A stretch of 6,984 nt of DNA from an uncultured Bacillota bacterium (GTDB taxonomy: Bacteria; Bacillota; Clostridia; Christensenellales; UBA1242): assembly GCA_945947685.1 (NCBI GenBank), contig CAMEYT010000018.1:1-6984 (forward strand), written 5' to 3'. The translations under genes and the position numbers were made by a program. The notes under the pieces were generated by a model that was not told where the DNA came from, searched no databases, and saw nothing but the letters and a program-made list of their open reading frames with translations. Shown here one piece after another: positions 1-5,357 of this stretch. Numbering within the stretch: position 1 is the stretch's first letter; every line of letters begins with the position of its first letter.

Positions 1-1
1 G

Positions 2-286
2 AAGAGAAGATTAAAGAAGATTAAAGCGATACAAGAAGGTGTTGTTAAGGCTCAAGTTGATAGAAATATAGGCGAAGAAGTTGATGTTATGATTGATGAC
101 TTTGATTGCACTACAGGACTATATATTGGACACACAAGAAAACAATCTCCAAACGTGGACTTTGGTGTTGCAGTAGAGGCAGAAAGACTACGCATTGGGG
201 ATATAGTTAAAGTTAAAATTGATAGTTTTAATGGAAATAATTATGGAGGTTTATATGAATTTACCCAACAAAATAACATTGATTAG
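2..286 (+). CDS. rimO: RimO C-terminus (ribosomal protein S12 methylthiotransferase), partial
   Basis: This is the last 94 residues of a gene that begins before the window; position 1 is the final base of a preceding codon and the stop is TAG at 284-286. RimO is a cytoplasmic radical-SAM enzyme that adds a methylthio group to a conserved aspartate of ribosomal protein S12. What is visible is the end of the radical-SAM region (KRRLKKIKAIQEGVV, matching the family's 'lM.lQ..I' helix) and the C-terminal TRAM domain, with the strand pattern IGEEVDVMID, then YIGHTRKQSPNVDFGV, then RIGDIVKVKI and a closing YGGLYE. The SPNVD/DFGV stretch corresponds to the 'aPeiDg.v' segment that separates RimO from MiaB. 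An ATG at 89 lies inside the domain and is not the gene start. The end overlaps pgsA by 32 nt, which suggests translational coupling in one transcript. The catalytic Fe-S parts are outside the window, so the assignment rests on the TRAM domain and gene order. Confidence 0.85.
   Translation, partial: KRRLKKIKAIQEGVVKAQVDRNIGEEVDVMIDDFDCTTGLYIGHTRKQSPNVDFGVAVEAERLRIGDIVKVKIDSFNGNNYGGLYEFTQQNNID
245..249 (+). promoter_or_regulatory. Ribosome binding site fixing the pgsA start
   Basis: GGAGG at 245-249 sits 5 nt before the ATG at 255, inside the 3' end of rimO. It favours the start at 255 over the in-frame ATG at 219, which has no comparable purine tract and would add 12 residues before the conserved MNLPNKITLIRI N-terminus. 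Confidence 0.85.
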
Positions 287-944
287 AATATTCTTAATTC
301 CAGTTGTTATATTCTTCTTTATGGCGGATTTTATTCCATATGGGAAGTTAGTAGCATTTATAATCTATGTCCTCGCAGCTTGCACTGACTTTGTAGATGG
401 AATGATAGCACGTAGAACAAATCAAGTTACTGATTTAGGCAAATTACTAGACCCAATCGCTGATAAATGTTTAGTTATGGCAACATTAATTTTACTTATT
501 TCATGGCCAATTAATGGAGGATTGCCTATTATGGGTTCAACTCCAAACTATGTCGGAATAATAGGAATTATAGGTGTAATAATAATTCTTGCGAGAGAAT
601 TTATTATCAGTGCTTTAAGACAGATTGCTGCTGCTAAAAATTTTGTTATGAAGGCGGATAAAGTAGGCAAGTTGAAGACTGTATTTCAAGATATAACAAT
701 TGGTGGATATATACTATATGCTTTTCTTGTAAGCGAATTTACTCTAGGAATCACGATTAACGCAGTGATAGCTATTTCTCTATTTGTATTATTCTGTATT
801 TCTGTGCTTCTGACAGTTTACTCTGGGGTAAATTATCTTGTGAAAAATAAAAATGTTCTCAGAGAGAAGAAGAAAATGACAAAGGTGGAGGGACCATTAG
901 AAAAACCTATTCAAAAGTTAGAAATGGAAGAGGATAAAAAATAA
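255..944 (+). CDS. pgsA: CDP-diacylglycerol--glycerol-3-phosphate 3-phosphatidyltransferase
   Basis: PgsA is the integral membrane enzyme that transfers a phosphatidyl group from CDP-diacylglycerol to glycerol-3-phosphate, the committed step to phosphatidylglycerol and cardiolipin. The 229-residue product opens with the family's N-terminal LPNKITLIRIFLIP. It carries the full CDP-alcohol phosphatidyltransferase signature DG-x2-AR-x8-G-x3-D-x3-D at residues 48-70 (D48, G49, A52, R53, G62, D66, D70). The conserved LAREFIISALR (112-122) and KADKVGKLKT (133-142) blocks typical of PgsA follow. Hydrophobic stretches near 9-23, 31-44, 72-86, 100-113, 146-160 and 169-188 fit a polytopic protein. The last 35 or so residues (from about 197) are a charged Lys/Glu-rich tail, which makes it longer than the usual 180-200 residues. 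It overlaps rimO by 32 nt and cinA by 1 nt (TAATG), so the three genes are probably cotranscribed. Confidence 0.95.
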   Translation: MNLPNKITLIRIFLIPVVIFFFMADFIPYGKLVAFIIYVLAACTDFVDGMIARRTNQVTDLGKLLDPIADKCLVMATLILLISWPINGGLPIMGSTPNYVGIIGIIGVIIILAREFIISALRQIAAAKNFVMKADKVGKLKTVFQDITIGGYILYAFLVSEFTLGITINAVIAISLFVLFCISVLLTVYSGVNYLVKNKNVLREKKKMTKVEGPLEKPIQKLEMEEDKK

Positions 945-1963
945 TGAATTGCAAAATAGTTGTTCTTTCAGATAAAGTTCTTGCAGGAGATCTGAAAATT
1001 GATATTTCTTCAATATCAAAGATTATGCTTAGCTTTGGGGTAGATACAGAAGAGGTTTTAATTAAAGGGCAAAACGAAAAGTTTGACGATTTTTCATCGC
1101 CAACTTTTTTGTTTTTACATGATGATGCTATTGACGATTTTGTTTCAACAAAGAATATTTTCTACAAGTCTAAAAGTGAGATTGTTGCAGATGAAGGTGT
1201 TTTAACAGGTGATGAATTTCCAATCTTAGTTCTTCCAATAGAAGGGAATTTAACAAATTTAATTAAAAAAGCAATGGAGATAATCAAAAATAGATATAAC
1301 CTAAAAAAAGTGTTAATATTTAGAATCTTTGGGATACCCTTTTCTGTCGTTCAACAAAAAATGAAAGATTTAAATTTAAGTGGGGAATATAGTCTTGCTG
1401 GAGATGGATTGTTGACGGATATTTATTTAAAACATCCTAAAGAATCTGACTTTATTAGTGAGGAAGAGATTATAATTAACGAAACGTTTGGAGAAAATAT
1501 CTATGCGCAGAGCGATATGTCTCTTGCTGAGGTTGTAGCTAAGATGGTAAATCTCTCCAACGTTAAAATTGACATCCTAGATGCATTCACATATGGGCAA
1601 ATAGCAATCGAATTACTGAAAAATGGTGTTGCAAAATTAAGCTCTAAGACCTATTCCTATTCAATAGAAAATGGCTTTATCAAGACAGATAATGAAGTTA
1701 ATTATAGAGATGAGAATGAAATGATTAATAAGATGTCCTTTCTATCTATCGAAAAGAAGAAAGTTCATATTGCAATAGTTGTTGCAGGACGAAAGGTTGG
1801 AGCATATTATCAAATAAATCTCGCTATTGGAAGCAAAAAATCTATTGAGGTTTACAATCTTTCAATCGAGGGTAGTTTTGAAGATGCTATAAGTATCGCG
1901 ACTAATTCAGCTCTATTTAATTTAATTAAAAAACTTAGAAAAAAAGACTTTGAAAATTTGTAG
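944..1963 (+). CDS. cinA: Degenerate CinA-like protein
   Basis: The 339-residue product is shorter than typical CinA (about 410-430). Its assignment rests on position between pgsA and recA and on a recognisable middle region: KKVLIFRIFGIPFSVVQQKM (121-140), the block near 147-162 (GEYSLAGDGLLTDIYLK) and GENIYAQSDMSLAEVVAKM (183-201) match the CinA linker (KVLRxFGI..., G...YG.....L..VV). CinA normally joins an N-terminal MoaB/MogA-like domain to a C-terminal nicotinamide-nucleotide amidohydrolase (PncC). Here the N-terminal domain is only about 115 residues and lacks the GGLGPTxDD motif. In the C-terminal domain the expected AESCTGG reads LDAFTYG (212-218), with Ala replacing the expected catalytic Ser, and no VTGIAGPGG-like loop is visible. 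Both activities are therefore probably lost. This is my alignment by eye. The reading frame is intact, so a non-enzymatic role is possible. The start follows GAGG at 930-933, and the ATG overlaps the pgsA stop. Confidence 0.75.
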   Translation: MNCKIVVLSDKVLAGDLKIDISSISKIMLSFGVDTEEVLIKGQNEKFDDFSSPTFLFLHDDAIDDFVSTKNIFYKSKSEIVADEGVLTGDEFPILVLPIEGNLTNLIKKAMEIIKNRYNLKKVLIFRIFGIPFSVVQQKMKDLNLSGEYSLAGDGLLTDIYLKHPKESDFISEEEIIINETFGENIYAQSDMSLAEVVAKMVNLSNVKIDILDAFTYGQIAIELLKNGVAKLSSKTYSYSIENGFIKTDNEVNYRDENEMINKMSFLSIEKKKVHIAIVVAGRKVGAYYQINLAIGSKKSIEVYNLSIEGSFEDAISIATNSALFNLIKKLRKKDFENL

Positions 1964-1983
1964 TAATGTGTTAGAATATATTC
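1950..1983 (+). promoter_or_regulatory. recA promoter with extended -10 inside the cinA 3' end
   Basis: TTGAAA (1950-1955) and TAGAAT (1972-1977) are separated by 16 nt, and TGT (1969-1971) directly before the -10 gives an extended -10 element. Transcription should start near 1984, giving a leader of about 16 nt that contains AGAGGAG (1988-1994), 5 nt before the recA ATG. The perfect palindrome GAATATATTC (1974-1983) overlaps the -10 and could be fortuitous. I see no GAAC-N4-GTTC type LexA box here. The promoter would let recA be expressed apart from the rimO-pgsA-cinA transcript. Confidence 0.6.
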
Positions 1984-1999
1984 ATATAGAGGAGTAATT

Positions 2000-3025
2000 A
2001 TGGAAAAGAAGACAGTTAACAAGAATGATGCATTAGATCAGGCTTTATTGCAGATTGAAAAACAATATGGGAAGGGCTCTATTATGAAATTAGGAGATAA
2101 TGTTGAGCAGAAGATTGATGTTATCCCAACTGGATGTATGACTTTGGATATCGCATTAGGAATTGGAGGCGTGCCAAGAGGAAGAATTATTGAAATCTAC
2201 GGTCCAGAATCATCTGGAAAAACGACAGTTTCTCTTCATATGATTGCTGAAGCACAAAAAATGGGAGGAACAGCTGCATTTATCGACGCTGAACACGCAT
2301 TGGATCCTTCATATGCTCAAAAATTAGGAGTAAATATCGAAGAATTATATGTATCTCAGCCAGATAACGGAGAGCAGGCACTTAATATCTGTGATATGTT
2401 GGTTAGATCTGGTGCGGTTGATATTGTTGTAATAGACTCTGTTGCAGCTTTAACACCAAAGGCTGAAATTGATGGCGAAATGGGAGATAATCACGTCGGT
2501 CTTCAGGCTAGAATGATGAGTCAAGCATTAAGAAAATTGACAGGAATTATAAACAAATCAAATACAATTGTAATTTTCATAAATCAATTAAGAGAAAAGG
2601 TTGGAGTAATGTTCGGTTCACCAGAAACAACAACAGGTGGGAAAGCATTAAAGTTCTATTCTAGTATCAGACTTGATGTTCGTAAAGTAGATACAATTAA
2701 AGATGGCGCTGATATTGTTGGAAATAGGACAAGAGTTAAAGTAGTTAAAAATAAAATGGCTCCTCCTTTCAAAATAGCAGAATTTGATATCATCTATGGA
2801 AAAGGAATCTCTCAAGTAGGTTGTGTTGTTGACCTTGCACTTGATTTAGGAATTCTCAAGAAATCAGGATCTTGGTTCTCATATAACGACGAAAAGATTG
2901 CCCAAGGGAAGGAAAATGTTAAGGCTTTCCTTGAAAAAAATCCAGACCTATTTAATGAAATTAAGAACCTAATTCTTGCGCAAGTAAACAAAATCGACCT
3001 GACCGACACTGAAGCACAAGAGTAA
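2000..3025 (+). CDS. recA: Recombinase RecA
   Basis: RecA is the ATP-dependent strand-exchange protein of homologous recombination and the co-protease that triggers LexA-type self-cleavage where LexA exists. The 341-residue product has normal family length and is conserved throughout. It shows the N-terminal oligomerisation helix (DALDQALLQIEKQYGKGSIM, 10-29), Walker A GPESSGKT (68-75), catalytic Glu in DAEHALDP (E98) and Walker B VVIDS (143-147). It also has loop L1 around 158-166 (DGEMGDNHV), the NQLREK stretch with sensor Gln (Q196) leading into L2 (197-211), and the RecA signature ALKFYSSIR (216-224). The C-terminus is short and acidic (DTEAQE). The start is set by AGAGGAG at 1988-1994. 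It lies 36 nt after the cinA gene with its own promoter and is followed at once by a terminator. No inteins, frameshifts or missing active-site residues are visible. Confidence 0.99.
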   Translation: MEKKTVNKNDALDQALLQIEKQYGKGSIMKLGDNVEQKIDVIPTGCMTLDIALGIGGVPRGRIIEIYGPESSGKTTVSLHMIAEAQKMGGTAAFIDAEHALDPSYAQKLGVNIEELYVSQPDNGEQALNICDMLVRSGAVDIVVIDSVAALTPKAEIDGEMGDNHVGLQARMMSQALRKLTGIINKSNTIVIFINQLREKVGVMFGSPETTTGGKALKFYSSIRLDVRKVDTIKDGADIVGNRTRVKVVKNKMAPPFKIAEFDIIYGKGISQVGCVVDLALDLGILKKSGSWFSYNDEKIAQGKENVKAFLEKNPDLFNEIKNLILAQVNKIDLTDTEAQE

Positions 3026-3036
3026 ATATAAAAGAG

Positions 3037-3103
3037 CGAGCAAAGTGTAGCAATTCTCAAAACAATGCTTTTGAGAGTGCAATAAAAAATGCTCGTTTTT
3101 TTT
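3037..3103 (+). terminator. Rho-independent terminator of recA
   Basis: The outer stem is CGAGCA (3037-3042) with TGCTCG (3090-3095), followed by eight T (3096-3103). Inside lies a second hairpin: TTCTCAAAA (3054-3062) pairs with TTTTGAGAG (3069-3077, one G-T wobble), extended by GCA (3050-3052) with TGC (3078-3080), with loop CAATGC. The result is a long two-tier hairpin 11 nt after the recA stop. Confidence 0.88.
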
Positions 3104-3120
3104 GTTGTTTAATAAATAGA

Positions 3121-3208
3121 ATCGGAAGCAAAATTTTGATAGAACAAAATTTTTAAGTTGCCGAAGAGCAACTTGCTCGCTATCGCTCACGCTTCCGATA
3201 TAGCGTGA
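3121..3208 (+). repeat. Branched inverted-repeat element (possible structured RNA or palindromic repeat)
   Basis: ATCGGAAGC (3121-3129) is the exact reverse complement of GCTTCCGAT (3191-3199) and would close a multi-branch fold. Inside it AAAATTTTG (3130-3138) pairs with CAAAATTTT (3145-3153) around a 6-nt loop, and AAGTTGC (3155-3161) pairs with GCAACTT (3168-3174) around CGAAGA. The remaining arm (3175-3190) repeats CGCT at 6-nt steps. A competing hairpin, TCACGCT (3187-3193) with AGCGTGA (3202-3208), uses part of the closing strand, so the two folds exclude each other. No protein reading frame accounts for the structure. It may be a REP/MITE-like repeat or a small RNA; its function is unknown. 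Confidence 0.55.
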
Positions 3209-3419
3209 ATAAACATCAGTTTTTCTTGAGTATTCTTTGGTGTATTCAGATAAAACTTTCGATCATAAAACTATGTGATGTAAAACTTTAGCGGGGCTTA
3301 ATTTTGATTTAATAGCGTAAATTCTTTGATAAATCAAGACATCACAGTCCTTAAAATTATTTATATTGGCTATTTTTATCAAGCATTATGGGATTTTATT
3401 GTAAAATTTATAGCCGCTA
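3209..3419. other. Non-coding AT-rich stretch after the folded element
   Basis: I see no convincing gene here. It holds the heptamer TAAAACT three times (described separately) and otherwise AT-rich sequence leading to a promoter at 3420. Small open frames cross it but lack a ribosome binding site and run into the promoter. Confidence 0.5.
3251..3287 (+). repeat. Three TAAAACT direct repeats at 15-nt spacing
   Basis: TAAAACT occurs at 3251-3257, 3266-3272 and 3281-3287, each exactly 15 nt after the last. The first and third copies extend to TAAAACTTT. The spacing is regular enough to resemble iterated protein-binding sites, but the motif is short and AT-rich in an AT-rich gap, so chance cannot be excluded. 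Confidence 0.45.
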
Positions 3420-3448
3420 TTGACAAATTTTTTGTTTTAGGTTATAAT
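3420..3448 (+). promoter_or_regulatory. Perfect-consensus sigma-70/sigma-A promoter
   Basis: TTGACA (3420-3425) and TATAAT (3443-3448) match the consensus at all twelve positions with the ideal 17-nt spacer, and AT-rich sequence lies upstream. The predicted start is near 3455, giving a leader of about 34 nt before the gene at 3489. It is the strongest-looking promoter in the window. Confidence 0.9.
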
Positions 3449-3460
3449 AAGCATAAGAAA

Positions 3461-3476
3461 CAGGAAAATATTCCTG
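3461..3476 (+). promoter_or_regulatory. 5'-UTR hairpin / dyad before the unknown gene
   Basis: CAGGAA (3461-3466) and TTCCTG (3471-3476) are perfect complements around the loop AATA. The stem would form about 6 nt from the predicted RNA 5' end and touches the Shine-Dalgarno tract beginning at 3477. It could protect the mRNA 5' end, modulate ribosome access or, as DNA, be an operator at about +7 to +22. The sequence alone does not decide among these. Confidence 0.55.
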
Positions 3477-3484
3477 GGGAGGAG
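3476..3484 (+). promoter_or_regulatory. Very strong ribosome binding site (GGGGAGGAG)
   Basis: GGGGAGGAG ends 4 nt before the ATG at 3489, and its core GGAGG (3478-3482) is 6 nt away. It is an almost full anti-Shine-Dalgarno match and fixes the start of the 244-residue protein. Confidence 0.85.
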
Positions 3485-3488
3485 AAAA

Positions 3489-4223
3489 ATGAAGAAAAAC
3501 TTAGATAAGGAATATGTATACAAAAAGATTAAGCAGTTAGGACTCAAGGGAAAGAGCATTGCAGAAGTTAGAGATGCTCTATTGGAAGACTCTATTAAGC
3601 GTTACGACGCTGCTAGAGAAGGAAACAATGCAGAAAAAGGGGGAGTTGAATTTGCTAAGGAGCTAATTCGCATTGCAAAAGGCTTAAATGTTCCAAGACT
3701 TAGAAAAGAACTCTTTTCAGAAAGGGTTGATAGAGAACTCTCTGCAAAGCGTTTGGCAAAAGTTATGTCAGATGTGATTTTATCGATGAAAAGATCAAAT
3801 ACAGATAATTCAATATATCCAGAACTTATTAAAGAGCTTATTGAGAGCAAGGAAAATGTGGAGAAAGAACTCGATATAATCTCAAGAATGGATAAATCAG
3901 AGGATACTCCAGTATATAATGAGTTTATGAACTTATTAGATAAAGACGATGAAATTTTTATAGCAAAAGAGCCTGCATCCTTCTCACTAGATGTTAAATC
4001 AAAATATGATCCAAATGATACAGAGGAAAGTTGGTGTGAAACCAATAGAGAAGCCGCTCAAAAACAAATCGTTGAGTATGCTAAGGAATTTGGTTATTCA
4101 GACAAAAAAATTAGAATTTTATTGGAAGAATATGAGATTTTAGAGATGAGAAATTCAGCTTTCCGTCAAAAATACAATGAAACAAAGACTAAATGCACTG
4201 GCAGTGAAGTAATTGTTAAATAA
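3489..4223 (+). CDS. Hypothetical charged, helical soluble protein (unrecognised)
   Basis: I do not recognise this 244-residue protein. It is rich in Lys and Glu, has no signal peptide or membrane segment, and looks largely alpha-helical. There are only two cysteines, near the C-terminal end (ESWCET and TKCTG), with no metal-binding arrangement and no nucleotide-binding motif. The helical blocks are roughly 5-45, 52-105, 115-140 and 185-230, separated by a more polar, acidic stretch (about 140-185, containing KDDEIF and YDPNDTEES). Two segments look faintly alike: IKQLGLKGKSIAEVRDALLE near the N-terminus and YAKEFGYSDKKIRILLEE near the C-terminus, hinting at a degenerate helical repeat. The start is fixed by GGGGAGGAG. 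The gene is monocistronic, with a perfect-consensus promoter upstream and a terminator 66 nt after the stop, so it is probably strongly expressed. It sits after recA where many relatives carry recX or rny, but it shows neither family's hallmarks. Codon use resembles its neighbours. Confidence 0.85.
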   Translation: MKKNLDKEYVYKKIKQLGLKGKSIAEVRDALLEDSIKRYDAAREGNNAEKGGVEFAKELIRIAKGLNVPRLRKELFSERVDRELSAKRLAKVMSDVILSMKRSNTDNSIYPELIKELIESKENVEKELDIISRMDKSEDTPVYNEFMNLLDKDDEIFIAKEPASFSLDVKSKYDPNDTEESWCETNREAAQKQIVEYAKEFGYSDKKIRILLEEYEILEMRNSAFRQKYNETKTKCTGSEVIVK

Positions 4224-4288
4224 ATAAGATAGCGGAAGAAAATCGCTTATGCAAACACAAAGAAATTAGCAAAAATCATCATAGAAAT

Positions 4289-4323
4289 AAAGGCAGACAC
4301 TAAATCGTCTGCCTTTTTCTTTT
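4289..4323 (+). terminator. Rho-independent terminator, probably bidirectional
   Basis: AAAGGCAGAC (4289-4298) pairs perfectly with GTCTGCCTTT (4307-4316) around an 8-nt loop and continues into T-rich sequence to about 4323. On the minus strand the same stem is followed by ATTTCTATG, a weaker T-rich tail. It could therefore also stop the convergent penicillin-binding protein transcript, which has no clearer terminator nearer its stop. Confidence 0.9.
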
Positions 4324-4511
4324 CAAGTAAGCATTTTATTTAACAGTGAGCAAAAGGATAATGAAAGTGTCAGCAATTGCCCAGAGATATACTTGCTAGC
4401 AACTGATGATTGATTTAAGAAAGCAAAATTTCCGATTATACAACATTGTAAAATAATCTTTCGCTTTTTTGGGCGCTTTTAATAATTTCACCTAATCTAT
4501 TAAATTTCATC
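4324..4511. other. Non-coding spacer between convergent genes
   Basis: No gene is visible. It contains the 10-nt perfect palindrome TTGCTAGCAA (4393-4402) and an imperfect inverted repeat, GATTATACAA (4434-4443) against TTGT-AAA-ATAATC (4446-4458). On the plus strand the latter is followed by CTTTCGCTTTTTT. It could be a weak backup terminator but has almost no G+C in its stem. Confidence 0.4.
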
Positions 4512-5357
4512 TTAAACAAACTGCTCGCTGAAATGCTTTGAATTTATGTAATGCGTGTTGATTTTGCACTTTTGTTTAGGCAAGGTAATTTCGACGGGCG
4601 TATCTTGCTCGCAAATTCTTTCTAGCAGCTTTCCGTCTAGGTATATATCATATACTAAATATTTTTTCGCATTTAGCTTTAAAACTTTTCCTTCGCTAGA
4701 GTTTATGACAGAGTAATCCGCGCGAGGAAGCGTTGTGAAGTGATTGCTTGGCTTTGGAATATTGAATATCGAGAACAGACACTGCTTCTTAAACCTGTCT
4801 GGTGTGTCAGGTGAGGCGAGTCTAACGGTGTGATCTTCTTCAAGGTCAAGGGTGTTTATATCCCTATAGACGACTTCATTTGGCTTCTCAAATGGTTCAT
4901 TTTTTTCTTGGGCTAGGATGTTTTTAACTGCTAAAGTAGGCTCATTTCCTCCAGCTATTTTTGTAAAACTATTATCCATTTTTCCAGCCCAAACGCCCAC
5001 GGTTTTACTTGGAGTATAGGCAATATTCCACGCATCAAAATTTCCCTCAGATTTTCCTGCCGTTCCCGTTTTTGACGCGACTTCTATGCCGAGCGAAGCG
5101 AGCTTCTTTGCAGTTCCTTCTTGGGCTGTAAACTTTAACATATCTGTCATAAGATAGCACGTGTCAGCTCTTAGAACTTGTTTTTCGTCTGGTATATGCT
5201 CATAAATAACCCTTCCATCCTTTGTGGTTATATGGGAGATAAATTTTGCCTGTGCATATCTTCCACTGTTTGCAAAAGTGCTATAAGCCCCGCAAAGGGA
5301 TTTGAGATCAGTCCCATATGTCATTCCTCCGAGCGCAAGTGTCATCCTTCTTGTCAA
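4512..5357 (-). CDS. Class A penicillin-binding protein, C-terminal part (transpeptidase end), after a frameshift
   Basis: This frame continues the protein read from 6654, shifted by one base. From MTLALGGMTYGT (residue 5 onward if read from the TTG at 5357) it resumes the penicillin-binding protein pattern. The LALGG...GAYSTFANSG block is followed by the third transpeptidase motif KTGT in EVASKTGTAGKSEGNFDAWNIAYTP (KTG at 96-98, genomic 5072-5064). The usual VGVWAGKMDN segment and a roughly 120-residue beta-rich C-terminal tail ending SEQFV come next. The tail (TLDLEEDHTVRLASPDTP onward) resembles the extra C-terminal domains found on Firmicute class A proteins, but I cannot name it. The TTG at 5357 has only a weak AGGA upstream and lies in the middle of a domain, so separate translation is unlikely. 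Without the upstream part it would lack the catalytic Ser and the membrane anchor. There are no stops in about 280 codons. Confidence 0.75.
   Translation of the reverse strand: MTRRMTLALGGMTYGTDLKSLCGAYSTFANSGRYAQAKFISHITTKDGRVIYEHIPDEKQVLRADTCYLMTDMLKFTAQEGTAKKLASLGIEVASKTGTAGKSEGNFDAWNIAYTPSKTVGVWAGKMDNSFTKIAGGNEPTLAVKNILAQEKNEPFEKPNEVVYRDINTLDLEEDHTVRLASPDTPDRFKKQCLFSIFNIPKPSNHFTTLPRADYSVINSSEGKVLKLNAKKYLVYDIYLDGKLLERICEQDTPVEITLPKQKCKINTHYINSKHFSEQFV

Noticed and set aside
219..254. An earlier in-frame ATG for pgsA at 219
   Set aside because: The GGAGG at 245-249 and the family's conserved N-terminus both point to 255.
2812..3190. Two minus-strand frames over the recA end and terminator
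   Set aside because: They are shadows of recA and of the terminator region, low in plausible protein character and without start signals.
3326..3508. A 60-codon plus-strand frame upstream of the unknown gene
   Set aside because: It has no ribosome binding site, covers the perfect promoter and 5' hairpin, and overlaps the true start.
3602..4045. A 147-codon minus-strand frame inside the unknown gene
   Set aside because: It is a Ser/Leu-rich shadow of a Lys/Glu-rich gene, with no ribosome binding site.
3489..4223. Calling the gene after recA recX
   Set aside because: The position suggested it, but the protein lacks the RecX three-helix repeats and their Leu/Arg-rich 'R.rS..EL..KL' pattern.
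4393..4402. Palindrome TTGCTAGCAA as an operator or site-specific recombination site
   Set aside because: It is a single short palindrome in a convergent spacer with no nearby promoter or integrase.
5308..5357. Programmed ribosomal frameshifting in the penicillin-binding protein
   Set aside because: There is no slippery heptamer, no stop-codon pause site at the needed place and no evident stimulatory hairpin; the family is not known to use frameshifting.
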